Source of the DNA: Pelagibacteraceae bacterium | Lineage (GTDB): Bacteria; Pseudomonadota; Alphaproteobacteria; GCA-002720895 | DNA length: 64,000 bases | Assembly (NCBI GenBank): GCA_002717245.1 | Contig: PBCY01000020.1 | Span: 46,191 to 110,190, forward strand | Direction of reading: 5' to 3' | Shown: positions 1 to 9,954 of the stretch, one piece after another | How positions within the stretch are numbered: position 1 is the first letter of the stretch | How the letters are laid out: every line of letters begins with the position of its first letter | Program-made: the position numbers and the translations under genes | The notes under the pieces: model-generated | Told to the model about the DNA's origin: nothing | What the model saw: only the letters and a program-made list of their open reading frames with translations | Databases searched by the model: none

Positions 1-1
1 A

Positions 2-601
2 GCAATTTTTTTATCTTTTATTTCTGTGTATGTTATGGCTTTAACCGTCAGTTATTATGCTGCTGCTTTTTTAGCTTTTTCAATTTTTTTTTATGTAGTT
101 ATATACACTATGTGGCTTAAACCAAGAACAAAATATAATATAGTAATTGGCGGAGCTGCAGGAGCATTTCCTCCTGCAATTGGGTGGCTCTCAGTTACAG
201 GAAGTTTAGATGTATTACCATTTTTAATGTTTTTAATAATTTTTATGTGGACTCCACCACATTTTTGGGCTTTATCTCTTTATTGTTTAAAAGATTATAA
301 AACTGCCGGATTTCCGATGCTACCTGTTGTGTCAGGTATAAAAAAAACGAAAGAGCAAATAGTAATTTATTCTATTTTAATGTTTTTAATCACTTTAATT
401 CCTTTTATTTTAGGTTATTTCGGAATGGTTTATTTGTTTTCATCTTTAATACTGGGCTTATATTTTATTTTTCATTCTTTTAAAGTTTATTTTGATAAAG
501 GCGCAGAAAACAAATCAATAAAAATGTTTCTTTATTCTATAATTTATTTATATTTTTTATTTTTAAGCATGATTATTGATCATTTAGGATTATTTAATTA
601 A
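2..601 (+). CDS. ctaB: Protoheme IX farnesyltransferase (heme O synthase), C-terminal part; 5' end lies outside the window
   Basis: Frame is open from base 2; UbiA-type motifs (WTPPHFWALSLYCLKDYKTAGFPMLPVVSG); followed by ctaG and surf1. Confidence 0.93.
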   Translation, partial: AIFLSFISVYVMALTVSYYAAAFLAFSIFFYVVIYTMWLKPRTKYNIVIGGAAGAFPPAIGWLSVTGSLDVLPFLMFLIIFMWTPPHFWALSLYCLKDYKTAGFPMLPVVSGIKKTKEQIVIYSILMFLITLIPFILGYFGMVYLFSSLILGLYFIFHSFKVYFDKGAENKSIKMFLYSIIYLYFLFLSMIIDHLGLFN

Positions 602-603
602 TT

Positions 604-726
604 ATGAGTAATAAATTTAATAATAATGATTTAAAAAAAAGGAAGGCAAAAAATTTAGCTTTATTAATAATATTATTGATATTAGTTATTATTTTTTATG
701 TCTTAACTTTTATAAAGTTGTCATAG
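604..726 (+). CDS. Small single-TM protein (40 aa, MSNKFNNNDLKKRKAKNLALLIILLILVIIFYVLTFIKLS), CoxF-like position
   Basis: Read directly from sequence: ATG at 604, TAG at 724-726; basic N-terminus plus one TM helix; sits between ctaB and ctaG where alphaproteobacteria often carry coxF. Absent from the supplied ORF track (too short). Confidence 0.75.
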   Translation: MSNKFNNNDLKKRKAKNLALLIILLILVIIFYVLTFIKLS

Positions 727-732
727 TATAAA

Positions 733-1290
733 ATGAAAAGTAATAATCTAAGAATTACATTAGGATTAGTTTTTTTAATAAGCTTTATGCTTTTTTTATC
801 CTTTGCAGCTGTTCCATTATATAAACTATTTTGTCAAGTTACTGGCTATGGAGGAACACCTAAAATAGTTAACATTGAAGATGAAATAAAAATTTCTGAA
901 AAAAAAATAAAAATTGAATTTAATTCAGACATAAATAAGAGTTTAAATTGGAGTTTCAAACCGGAACAAAGAAGCATAGAGTCTAATATTGGAGATTCAG
1001 TTCTAGCTTTTTATAAAGTAAAAAATAATGAAAAAAAAAGCATAACAGGCATTGCTACTTATAATATTTTGCCTTTTGAAGCAGGACAATATTTTAATAA
1101 AGTAGATTGTTTTTGTTTTGAAAATCAAACATTAGAACCTGGTGAAGAGGTTTTATTACCTGTTAATTTTTATATAGATCCGAAAATTTTAGATGATCCT
1201 AATGTAAAACATTTAAATAGCATTGTCTTATCATATACTTTTTTTCAATCAGATGAAAATTTGGAAAAAATTTCAAAGAACGATAATTAA
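733..1290 (+). CDS. ctaG: Cytochrome c oxidase assembly protein CtaG/Cox11
   Basis: N-terminal TM, VPLYKLFCQVTGYGGTP and CFCFENQTLEPGEEVLLPVNFYIDP motifs of Cox11. Confidence 0.95.
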   Translation: MKSNNLRITLGLVFLISFMLFLSFAAVPLYKLFCQVTGYGGTPKIVNIEDEIKISEKKIKIEFNSDINKSLNWSFKPEQRSIESNIGDSVLAFYKVKNNEKKSITGIATYNILPFEAGQYFNKVDCFCFENQTLEPGEEVLLPVNFYIDPKILDDPNVKHLNSIVLSYTFFQSDENLEKISKNDN

Positions 1291-1293
1291 ATT

Positions 1294-1635
1294 TTGAAAA
1301 AAAAACTATCACTTTTGTATATTTTAAGAAATTCCTGTTGTCCTAAATGTGGTAATTATTCTATTTTTAAAAGTTTTTTGGAGATAAAAAAAAAATGTAA
1401 TTGCGGTTTTAAATTATCTAACCATGATATTGGTGATGGCCCTAGTTTTTTTGCTATTTTTTTTTTAAATATTCTTATAATTTTTTTTGCACTAATAGTT
1501 GAAATAAAATTTTCTCCATCATTATGGGTACATTTAATTTTATGGACTCCTTTAGTAATAGTTTTTTCGATTTTATTAATAAAATATTTAAAAATAATTT
1601 TTTTGTTTTTAAATTTTAAATATAGAAATAAATAA
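1294..1635 (+). CDS. DUF983 family membrane protein
   Basis: CPKCG...CNCGF zinc-ribbon-like N-terminus, DGPSFFAIFFLN, two TM segments; cox locus context; TTG start. Confidence 0.8.
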   Translation: MKKKLSLLYILRNSCCPKCGNYSIFKSFLEIKKKCNCGFKLSNHDIGDGPSFFAIFFLNILIIFFALIVEIKFSPSLWVHLILWTPLVIVFSILLIKYLKIIFLFLNFKYRNK

Positions 1636-2310
1636 GTGTCACCAAAAACAAGAAATATTACCTTAATGTCAATATTAGTTTTTTTCATATGCTCATCATT
1701 AAGTATTTGGCAAATTAAAAGACTTAAGTGGAAAGAAGATTTAATAAATAATATTACAGAAGCTTATAATTCAGATTCAATTAATATAAATAAATTAACT
1801 GGTGATTTAAGTAATTTTAATTTCAAGAAAGTTTATATAGAAGGTTTTTTTATTAATAATAAAAGTATGTTTTTAGGCCCTAGAGTTCATAAAGAAAGAG
1901 TAGGGTATAATTTAATTACACCTTTTTTATTAAAAGATGAAAGATATATTTTAATTAATAGAGGGTGGATTAAAGAAAAAAAAATAATTCAAGATGTAAA
2001 AAATAAATATGAAATTGAAGGAATTTTAAAAGAAGGTAACATAAAAAATTTTTTTACACCAAAAAATTCAATTAAAAATAATTTATGGTTTTATATTAAT
2101 ACTTACCAAATGTCAGAATTTTCAGGTTTAAAACTTTCTGATAATATTTTTTTAGATTTAATAAGAAGCAAGCCAAATGATAATATAACAATTATAAATT
2201 CTTCAATGCCAAAAATAGTAAATAATCATTTACAATATGCATTAACTTGGGCAATACTTGCAGTGCTATTTTTAGTCATGAATTATATTTATTATAGAAA
2301 ATATAGATGA
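1636..2310 (+). CDS. SURF1 family cytochrome oxidase biogenesis protein
   Basis: SLSIWQIKRLKWKEDLI, GPRVHKERVGYNLITPF, ILINRGWI, C-terminal HLQYALTWAILA; GTG start. Confidence 0.9.
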   Translation: MSPKTRNITLMSILVFFICSSLSIWQIKRLKWKEDLINNITEAYNSDSININKLTGDLSNFNFKKVYIEGFFINNKSMFLGPRVHKERVGYNLITPFLLKDERYILINRGWIKEKKIIQDVKNKYEIEGILKEGNIKNFFTPKNSIKNNLWFYINTYQMSEFSGLKLSDNIFLDLIRSKPNDNITIINSSMPKIVNNHLQYALTWAILAVLFLVMNYIYYRKYR

Positions 2311-3800
2311 AAAGAGAATTTTATAAAGATTTAGAGAATAAGTATAAAGAAGTATCTTTACTCTATGAAATAATGGGAATTTTGCATTGGGATCGATCAA
2401 CAGTCATGCCTGAAAGTAGTGTTGTAGGAAGGACAGATCAACTAACTAATTTATATGTTTTATCTCATAAAATGTTAAAAGATAAAAAAATTTATAATTG
2501 TATAAAACAATCTGAAAAGATTAAAAAATTAAATATTTGGGAGAAAAAAAATTTAAAATTAATAAAGAAAGAATTTATTATTAATAATTCTTTAGATAAA
2601 AAGTTATTGGAGAAGATATCACTAGCAACATCAAAATGTGAAATGCAGTGGAGAATTTCAAAAGAAAATAATGATTTTAAGTCTATAATTCCATATTTAG
2701 AAGAAGTAATAAAATTAAGAAAGATTGAAGCAAAAATAAAAAGTAAAGTTTTAAAATGTAGTTTATATGATGCTTTGTTAAATGATCATGAAGATGGGTT
2801 AAGTTCAAAAAAAATAGATAAAATATTTGATCAACTAATTTTGTTTTTACCTAAATTTTTAGAAGAAGTTTTAGATTTTCAAAAAAAAAATAAAAAAATA
2901 ATACCTATTAAAGATAAAATTGAAATACAAAAACAAGAGAAACTTGGGAGACTTTTAATGCAAAAAATTGGCTTCGATTTTTCCTATGGTAGATTAGATG
3001 TAAGTATGCATCCTTTTTGTGGCGGGGCTTACAAAGATTCAAGAATAACAACTAGATATAATGAAAAAAATTTTATTGAAAGCCTTATGGGCGTTCTTCA
3101 TGAAACAGGACATGCGTTATATAATTTAGGTTTACCAGAAAAATGGAAATACCAACCAGTTGGTGATGCTCTAGGAACAGTTGTGCATGAAAGTCAGTCT
3201 CTTTTTATGGAAATGCAAATTTGTAGGAGTTTTGAATTTTTAAAATTTGCTTCACCTTTTATGAGAAAAGTTTTTAATAAAAAAGGAAAACAATGGGAAG
3301 CTAATAATTTATATAATATTTATACTTTAGTTAAACCAAGTTTTATTAGAGTTGATGCAGATGAAGTTACTTATCCATTGCATGTAATTATTAGATATAA
3401 AATTGAAAAAGATCTTATTGAAGGAAATATTAAAGTTAAAGAAATACCAAATGTGTGGAATATGTATATGAATGATTTTTTAAATATTAAGCCTAAAAAT
3501 AACAAAGAAGGGTGTTTGCAAGACATTCATTGGTTTGATGGGACATTTGGTTATTTTCCTACATATACATTAGGTGCTATTTATGCATCTCAATTATTTT
3601 CTAAAATTAAAAAAGAATTACCAAATTTAAATATTCAAATTGCTAATGGTAAATTTAATCATTTAATAAATTGGTTAAGAAGTAATGTTCATTCAAAAGG
3701 ATCATTATCAAATAGCGAAGATTTAGTTAAAAAAGTTACAGGAGAAGAATTAAATATTGAATATTTTAAAAAACATTTAATAAATAGATATCTTAATTAA
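2307..3800 (+). CDS. M32 family metallocarboxypeptidase (Taq carboxypeptidase type)
   Basis: HETGHALYNLGLP (HEXXH), DEVTYPLHVIIRYKIEKDLI, GTFGYFPTYTLGAIYASQ. Confidence 0.93.
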   Translation: MKREFYKDLENKYKEVSLLYEIMGILHWDRSTVMPESSVVGRTDQLTNLYVLSHKMLKDKKIYNCIKQSEKIKKLNIWEKKNLKLIKKEFIINNSLDKKLLEKISLATSKCEMQWRISKENNDFKSIIPYLEEVIKLRKIEAKIKSKVLKCSLYDALLNDHEDGLSSKKIDKIFDQLILFLPKFLEEVLDFQKKNKKIIPIKDKIEIQKQEKLGRLLMQKIGFDFSYGRLDVSMHPFCGGAYKDSRITTRYNEKNFIESLMGVLHETGHALYNLGLPEKWKYQPVGDALGTVVHESQSLFMEMQICRSFEFLKFASPFMRKVFNKKGKQWEANNLYNIYTLVKPSFIRVDADEVTYPLHVIIRYKIEKDLIEGNIKVKEIPNVWNMYMNDFLNIKPKNNKEGCLQDIHWFDGTFGYFPTYTLGAIYASQLFSKIKKELPNLNIQIANGKFNHLINWLRSNVHSKGSLSNSEDLVKKVTGEELNIEYFKKHLINRYLN

Positions 3801-3823
3801 AAAATTTTTTAACAATAATAATT

Positions 3824-5227
3824 TTGCATTACGAAAGCACTAGAAATAATAAAATAAAAAAGACTTTTTCTGAAGTTTTACTTTTAGGCCTTGCGGAAGA
3901 CGGAGGTTTATTTGTTCCAAAGAAATGGCCTAAAATTTCTAAAAATGAAATATATAAATTTAAAACTATGAGTTATCAACAAATAGCTTTTCATGTATCA
4001 AAAAAGTTTATAAATGGCGAAATAGATGATAAAAATTTAAAAAAAATTATAAAAAAATCGTTTAAAAGTTTTTCAAAGAAAGAAATAGCATATCCAAAAA
4101 AATTTGATGAAAATAAATGGCTTTTAGAATTATATCATGGGCCAACGCTTGCTTTTAAAGATTATGCATTACAAGTTGTAGGAAATTTATTTCAGTATGT
4201 TTTGAAAAGGGAAAAAAAAAAAATTACTATAATAGGAGCAACTTCTGGAGATACTGGATCCGCAGCTATAGATGCCTGTAAAAATAAAAATACAATGGAG
4301 CTATTTGTATTTCATCCATATAAAAAAATTTCAAATATTCAAAGAAGATTAATGACAACGGTTAAGTCAAAAAATATATATAATATTGCAATTAAAGGAA
4401 ATTTTGATGATTGTCAGAAAATAGTAAAAAAATTATTTGTTGATGTTGATTTAAAAAAAAAGTTTTCTTTTTCTGCAATTAATTCTATTAATTGGGCAAG
4501 AATTTTATTTCAAATTATTTATTATTTTTATTCTGTATCAAAAATTAAATCAAAAAATAAAAAATTTATTTTTTCAGTACCTTCTGGAAATTTTGGTAAC
4601 GTATATTCAGGCTATGTTGCAAAAAAAATTGGATTACCTATAGATAAATTGATTATTGGAACAAATAAAAATGATGTTTTATCTACTTTTACAAATAAAG
4701 GTTTTATTAAATTAAAAAATGTAAAACAAACAATTTCTCCTAGTATGGATATACAATTACCAAGCAATTTAGAAAGGTATATGTATGATTTATTTAGTAA
4801 AAACAATGATTTGGTAAAGATTAAATTAAATGAATTAAATAAAAATAAAAAAGTTTTTATAGATAAAAATAAGATTAAGGAAATACAAAATTATTTTAAA
4901 TCATCTAAAGTAAGTGAAAAAGATACTTTAAAAACAATAAAAGTTTTTTTTAATAAATACGATATCATACTTGACCCACATACAGCTATTGGAATTGCTG
5001 CAGATAAAGATAAAAAACTATCAAATAGATCAGTTGTGTATATATCAACAGCGCATCCATCAAAATTTTCAGAAACAATAAAGAAAGTTATTAAAAGAAA
5101 GGTAAACCTACCAACAAAACATAAAGATTTATTAAAATTTAAAGAAAATTATAAGATTTTAAATTTAAATTATAATAAAATAAAAAATTATTTAATAAAT
5201 AAATCTAAATTTGTAAAAAATGTATAA
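3824..5227 (+). CDS. thrC: Threonine synthase
   Basis: LYHGPTLAFKDYALQ, TSGDTGSAAI, VPSGNFGN motifs; TTG start. Confidence 0.95.
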   Translation: MHYESTRNNKIKKTFSEVLLLGLAEDGGLFVPKKWPKISKNEIYKFKTMSYQQIAFHVSKKFINGEIDDKNLKKIIKKSFKSFSKKEIAYPKKFDENKWLLELYHGPTLAFKDYALQVVGNLFQYVLKREKKKITIIGATSGDTGSAAIDACKNKNTMELFVFHPYKKISNIQRRLMTTVKSKNIYNIAIKGNFDDCQKIVKKLFVDVDLKKKFSFSAINSINWARILFQIIYYFYSVSKIKSKNKKFIFSVPSGNFGNVYSGYVAKKIGLPIDKLIIGTNKNDVLSTFTNKGFIKLKNVKQTISPSMDIQLPSNLERYMYDLFSKNNDLVKIKLNELNKNKKVFIDKNKIKEIQNYFKSSKVSEKDTLKTIKVFFNKYDIILDPHTAIGIAADKDKKLSNRSVVYISTAHPSKFSETIKKVIKRKVNLPTKHKDLLKFKENYKILNLNYNKIKNYLINKSKFVKNV

Positions 5228-5792
5228 TATTTTTTTACTAAAAAAAGAAAAAAAGCTAATTGGTGAAAAAGTTCTATTGAGGAAGCCAAAAATAGATAAT
5301 TGGAAAGAGTGGGCAGAATTAAGACAAAGATCAAGGAACTTTTTACAACCCTGGGAACCAAAATGGCCAGATAATTTTTTAACTCGTGAATCTTTTACAA
5401 GTTTTGTAAACATTTCCAATATTTCATTAAAAAAAAAAGATAATTACAACTATTTTATTTTTAATAAAGAAACAAATAGTTTAATGGGAGGCATTAGTTT
5501 AACTAACTATAAATCTGAGGCATATAAAAGTATAACTATTGGATATTGGATGGGAAAAGAATATGCAGGAAAAGGATATATGAGAGATGCGCTTAATTTA
5601 ATATGCGAGTATTGTTTTAATGATTTAAATTTAAATAGAATTGAAGCAGCCTGTTTGCCAAAAAATTTAGTTAGTAAAAAAGTGTTACTTAATGTTGGTT
5701 TTAAAGTTGAAGGATACGCAAAAAAATATTTAAATATAAATGGAAAATTAGAAGATCATTTACTTTTAGCAAAAATTAAAAAAAGCATTTAG
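5220..5792 (+). CDS. GNAT family N-acetyltransferase (RimJ-like)
   Basis: GYWMGKEYAGKGYMRDAL and LNRIEAACLPKNLVSKKVLLNVGFKVEG. Confidence 0.88.
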   Translation: MYNIFLLKKEKKLIGEKVLLRKPKIDNWKEWAELRQRSRNFLQPWEPKWPDNFLTRESFTSFVNISNISLKKKDNYNYFIFNKETNSLMGGISLTNYKSEAYKSITIGYWMGKEYAGKGYMRDALNLICEYCFNDLNLNRIEAACLPKNLVSKKVLLNVGFKVEGYAKKYLNINGKLEDHLLLAKIKKSI

Positions 5793-6355
5793 CATTTGCC
5801 AGAGCTAGAGTTAAGAAAGTCAGGATTTATACCAATAGATTTAATTGCTTCTTCCCATTTCTTTTCTGCTTTACATTCAAAAATTAAATTAGAATCTCCT
5901 GGAGCAACTAACCATCCATCTTGGGTAAGTTCTTCTTCTAATTGTCCAGCAAACCAACCAGCATATCCTAAAGCAAAAAGAGTTTTTTTTGGTCCATGAC
6001 CTTTTACTATCGATTTAAGAATGTTGATATTAGATGTTAAAAAAATTTTATCAGCAACTTCTATTGTGGTTTCATCTTTAAATTCTTTTGTATGCAATAT
6101 AAATCCTTTTTTTGTATCAACAGGACCCCCGTATGTTATTGGAATATTATCAATATTAGAATTATTTTTTAATTCTTCATTATCAATTATATTTTTTATT
6201 TTAGTTTCTATTATTGGCTGATTTATAACAATTCCCATTGCTCCTTCATTTTTATGTGTAATCATATAAATGACTGATTTATGGAATCTCGGATCCATCA
6301 TTGCAGGGGAAGCAATTAAGAATTTTCCAGATAAAAATTTTTTTTTTCTTTTCAT
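5789..6355 (-). CDS. YqgE/AlgH family protein
   Basis: GKFLIASPAMMDPRFHKSVIYMITHKNEGAMGIVINQP, YAGWFAGQLEEEL. Confidence 0.93.
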   Translation of the reverse strand: MKRKKKFLSGKFLIASPAMMDPRFHKSVIYMITHKNEGAMGIVINQPIIETKIKNIIDNEELKNNSNIDNIPITYGGPVDTKKGFILHTKEFKDETTIEVADKIFLTSNINILKSIVKGHGPKKTLFALGYAGWFAGQLEEELTQDGWLVAPGDSNLIFECKAEKKWEEAIKSIGINPDFLNSSSGKC

Positions 6356-6433
6356 AAGTAATTAATATGAAATATATCATTTATTATAATAAAAATTAAT
6401 ACATATTGTTTATAGTTAATTTAAATTATTAAA

Positions 6434-8074
6434 ATGTTATTAACTTTTGTTAGAAATATTACTTTACTAGTTTTTTTTATTTTGAATTTTACAGCTTTAG
6501 GTTTGGCTAAAAATCAAAATTATGTAGAACACGAACATGTGTCTATAAAACTTATTTCTTCAATAGAATCAATATCGACTAATAAAGAAATTTATTTAGG
6601 TCTTCATTTTAAATTAAAACCTGATTGGAAAATATATTGGAAATATCCTGGAAAAGCAGGATATCCGCCTGAAATAAATTCAAGTAATTCAAAAAATATT
6701 AAAAATATTGAAATATTGTGGCCAAAACCTAAGAAGTTTGAGATTTTAGGGATGGAAAGTATAGGTTATTCCAATGAAGTAGTTTTGCCAATTAAAACTA
6801 ATTTAGAAACAATTAATAATGAAGTTTTAGTAAATTTTAATATTGATTATTTAACATGCAAAAAAATTTGTGTTCCATTTAATGATAATTTAAAACTAAT
6901 AATACCTGTTGGAGACGGACAAAGTTCAGAATATGAAAAAATTATTAATAAATATATAGATAAATCTAATTATTTAACCTATTCAAGTTTTTTTAATCAA
7001 GATAGTATTTTTTTCTTTTTATTTATTGCTTTTATTGGCGGGCTTATATTAAATTTTATGCCATGTGTATTCCCTGTTCTATCTATAAAAATCTATAATA
7101 TCCTATCTCAAAAACAAAAAAATATAAATTATAGAAAAATTAAGAATAATTTTTTAGCTACAGTACTAGGAATAATATTTTCTTTTTTAGTTTTATCATT
7201 TGTAACAGTTATTTTAAAAAACTTAGGTCAGAATATTGGGTGGGGATTTCAATTTCAGTCACCTTATTTTCTTACTTTTATGATTTTTATACTAATTATT
7301 TTTTCATTAAATTTAATGGATGTATTTTTAATTGATATACCAAACTCTTTTAAAACCCATTTAATTAAAGTTATTAATATTAGTAAAAAAAATTCAGATT
7401 TTTTTCATAATTTTTTTTTAGGAACTCTTGTAACAGTTTTATCTACTCCATGCTCTGCACCTTTTTTAGGTACAGCATTGGGATTTGCATTTTTAAGTTC
7501 AAATCTAACAATTTTTTTAATTTTTTTTTGTATTAGTTTAGGATTATCTTTTCCTTATATCATTCTAGCTACTAGCCCAAAAATTTTATCTTATTTACCT
7601 AAACCAGGCATATGGATGAAAAAATTAAAATATTTCTTAAGTTTTTTATTAATTTCAACTGCATTTTGGTTATTTACTGTTTTATTAATTCAAATCAATA
7701 TTACAAACAATAAGTTTAAAAATGATTCATGGGAAAAGTTTGATCAATTAAAATTAAATAAATTAATAAATGAAAAAAATATTATATTTGTCGATATTAC
7801 AGCAGATTGGTGTCTAACTTGTTTTTATAATAAAACTACTGTAATAAACAGAAAAAAAATCAAAATGATTTTTAATGAAAATAAAGTGATAAAAATGCGC
7901 GGTGATATAACTAAACCAAATAAAAAAATAACCGAATATATAAATTCTTTTGGTAGATATGGCATACCTGTAAATATTTTATATAGTTCTTCTTCTCCAC
8001 AAGGAATTTTATTATCTGAAGTCTTGACTGTTAGTGAACTTTTAAGTACCTTCGAGAGTATAAAAAATGATTAA
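6434..8074 (+). CDS. DsbD/ScsB-like thiol:disulfide interchange protein with C-terminal thioredoxin domain
   Basis: NFMPCVFPVLSIK, STPCSAPFLGTALGFAF, DITADWCLTCFYNK. Confidence 0.88.
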   Translation: MLLTFVRNITLLVFFILNFTALGLAKNQNYVEHEHVSIKLISSIESISTNKEIYLGLHFKLKPDWKIYWKYPGKAGYPPEINSSNSKNIKNIEILWPKPKKFEILGMESIGYSNEVVLPIKTNLETINNEVLVNFNIDYLTCKKICVPFNDNLKLIIPVGDGQSSEYEKIINKYIDKSNYLTYSSFFNQDSIFFFLFIAFIGGLILNFMPCVFPVLSIKIYNILSQKQKNINYRKIKNNFLATVLGIIFSFLVLSFVTVILKNLGQNIGWGFQFQSPYFLTFMIFILIIFSLNLMDVFLIDIPNSFKTHLIKVINISKKNSDFFHNFFLGTLVTVLSTPCSAPFLGTALGFAFLSSNLTIFLIFFCISLGLSFPYIILATSPKILSYLPKPGIWMKKLKYFLSFLLISTAFWLFTVLLIQINITNNKFKNDSWEKFDQLKLNKLINEKNIIFVDITADWCLTCFYNKTTVINRKKIKMIFNENKVIKMRGDITKPNKKITEYINSFGRYGIPVNILYSSSSPQGILLSEVLTVSELLSTFESIKND

Positions 8075-8546
8075 AGAAGAAGAAACATTTCCTAATAATA
8101 AAGTAGTTTTAGTTGGCAATGATTTTAAAGAAATTGATACTGATCAATTTTTTACTGGAAAAAAAGTTCTTTTATTTGCTGTTCCTGGAGCTTACACGCC
8201 AACTTGTAACAATTCTCATTTGCCTTCATTTATTGATAAATATGATGAAATAAAAGAAAAAGGAATAGATAATATAATTTGTTTATCAGTAAACGACCAG
8301 TTTGTTTCCAAAGCTTGGAGGGATAGTAAATCTATAAAAGATGATTTTTTATTTCTAGCTGATGGTAACGGTAAAGTAACTGAATCTATTGGCATGACCT
8401 TAGATTGTTCAGGTTTTGGTATGGGGAATAGATCAAATAGATATGTAATGCTTATAGAAGACAAAGTGGTAAAAAAATTAATTTTAGAAGATAATCCTGG
8501 TGTTTGTGAATTAACAAATGCAACAGAAATCTTAAAATCACTCTAA
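8067..8546 (+). CDS. Peroxiredoxin, Prx5-type
   Basis: FAVPGAYTPTCNNSHLPSF and GFGMGNRSNRY motifs. Confidence 0.92.
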   Translation: MIKEEETFPNNKVVLVGNDFKEIDTDQFFTGKKVLLFAVPGAYTPTCNNSHLPSFIDKYDEIKEKGIDNIICLSVNDQFVSKAWRDSKSIKDDFLFLADGNGKVTESIGMTLDCSGFGMGNRSNRYVMLIEDKVVKKLILEDNPGVCELTNATEILKSL

Positions 8547-8974
8547 ATACCTATAGCTTTTTTTGCTAGCTTATCTGCCTTTTCATTTAAAGTATCATCA
8601 TTATGTGCTTTTACCCAGCTCCATTTTATAAAATGATTTTTTGTTTCATTTTCTAGTAATTTCCATAAATCAGAATTTTTTACATCTTTTTTATTTGATG
8701 TTTTCCAATTATTTATTTTCCACTTTTTTATCCATATAGTTATTCCATTTTCAAGATATTTGCTATCCGTATAAATATTTATTTTTGTTTTCTTTTTAAA
8801 ATATTTAATAGCTTCTATAGCGGCTATTAATTCCATTCTATTATTTGTTGTATTTTTTTTTGAACCACTTGATTCTTTTATTTTTCCATTTTTATAACGA
8901 ATAATAAAAGACCAACCTCCAGGACCAGGATTTCCTAAGCAAGAACCATCTGTATAAATATCAACCGTTTCCAT
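8543..8974 (-). CDS. rnhA: Ribonuclease HI
   Basis: IYTDGSCLGNPGPGGWSF, NNRMELIAAIEAI, WVKAHNDDTLNEKADKLA. Confidence 0.96.
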   Translation of the reverse strand: METVDIYTDGSCLGNPGPGGWSFIIRYKNGKIKESSGSKKNTTNNRMELIAAIEAIKYFKKKTKINIYTDSKYLENGITIWIKKWKINNWKTSNKKDVKNSDLWKLLENETKNHFIKWSWVKAHNDDTLNEKADKLAKKAIGI

Positions 8975-8975
8975 T

Positions 8976-9917
8976 TTAAAAATAATTTTTTAAATCATTT
9001 ATTTGAAAAAATTTTAGTTTATTTAGGTATTCTTTTGGATTTTTTTTATATTTTAATGGAATTTTTTTATTTTGAAGGTCCATTAATCTTGATAAATAAA
9101 ATCTTAAACTACTTGCTCTTAAGAATAAATTAAGATTTTTAATTTCTTGAGTACTTATTTTTCTAATAGAATTATAGCCTTTAATCAATAATTTCATCTT
9201 TCTTATATTTATTTTTTTTTCAAAACACCAAGCATTTATACATATTGCAATGTCATAACAAAAGAAATCACAACAAGCGTTAGATAGATCTATTATTCCA
9301 ATAATTTTTTTGTTTTTAAAAAAAACATTATCTGGAAAAAGATCACCATGAATAATTCCAGAAGGTAGTTTTTTTGGCCAATTTCTTTTTAAAAACTTAA
9401 TTTCATTATTAAGAAAATTAATTTCTTCTTTTTTTAATTTTATTTTTTTTAATAACTTACTCCATTCATTTAAAGAAAAGTCATTTCTTCTTTTTTTTTT
9501 AAAATTCTTAGTTTTAATATGAAGTAAGCCTAATTCTTTACCTAATTGATAGCAATCATTTGCGGTATTTTTTTTTTTTATCTTTCCATTTACGAAGTTA
9601 GTTATTGTGTATTGTTTTTTTTTATAAGAACTTAATTGTTTTTCATAGTTATTATAAATTATATTTGGACAAGGAAATTTTTTTTTGATTAAAAAATTTA
9701 TTAATTCTATAAAAAAAGATAAATTTTTATTTTTAATTCTTTCAGTAATTTTATTCTCGAATATTGTTAGAATAAATTTATTATTTTTTATTTTAAATAA
9801 ATAATTTGTGTTTTCTATTCCTTCATTTATTCCTTTAAAATAATCTATTTTTCCAAGAGAATAATTATTTAAATAATTCTTAAAATCATTTTTGTTAATT
9901 TTTGTATAATATGCCAA
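8976..9917 (-). CDS. thrB: Homoserine kinase (APH-fold ThrB)
   Basis: GINEGIENTNYLF, SGIIHGDLFPDNVFF, GIIDLSNACCDFFCYDIAICINAWC; next to rnhA. Confidence 0.9.
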   Translation of the reverse strand: MAYYTKINKNDFKNYLNNYSLGKIDYFKGINEGIENTNYLFKIKNNKFILTIFENKITERIKNKNLSFFIELINFLIKKKFPCPNIIYNNYEKQLSSYKKKQYTITNFVNGKIKKKNTANDCYQLGKELGLLHIKTKNFKKKRRNDFSLNEWSKLLKKIKLKKEEINFLNNEIKFLKRNWPKKLPSGIIHGDLFPDNVFFKNKKIIGIIDLSNACCDFFCYDIAICINAWCFEKKINIRKMKLLIKGYNSIRKISTQEIKNLNLFLRASSLRFYLSRLMDLQNKKIPLKYKKNPKEYLNKLKFFQINDLKNYF

Positions 9918-9954
9918 TTTAATATTTATAAATTGTGACGAAAGTCATAGTTAT

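Noticed and set aside
1356-1688. ORF 1356..1688 (-), 110 aa
   Set aside because: Antisense to DUF983 and surf1 genes, low complexity.
4612-5419. Minus-strand ORFs 4612..4806 and 5192..5419
   Set aside because: Antisense to thrC and the GNAT acetyltransferase, both strongly supported.
5796-6221. Plus-strand ORFs 5796..5999 and 6021..6221
   Set aside because: Antisense to the YqgE/AlgH family gene; no independent support.
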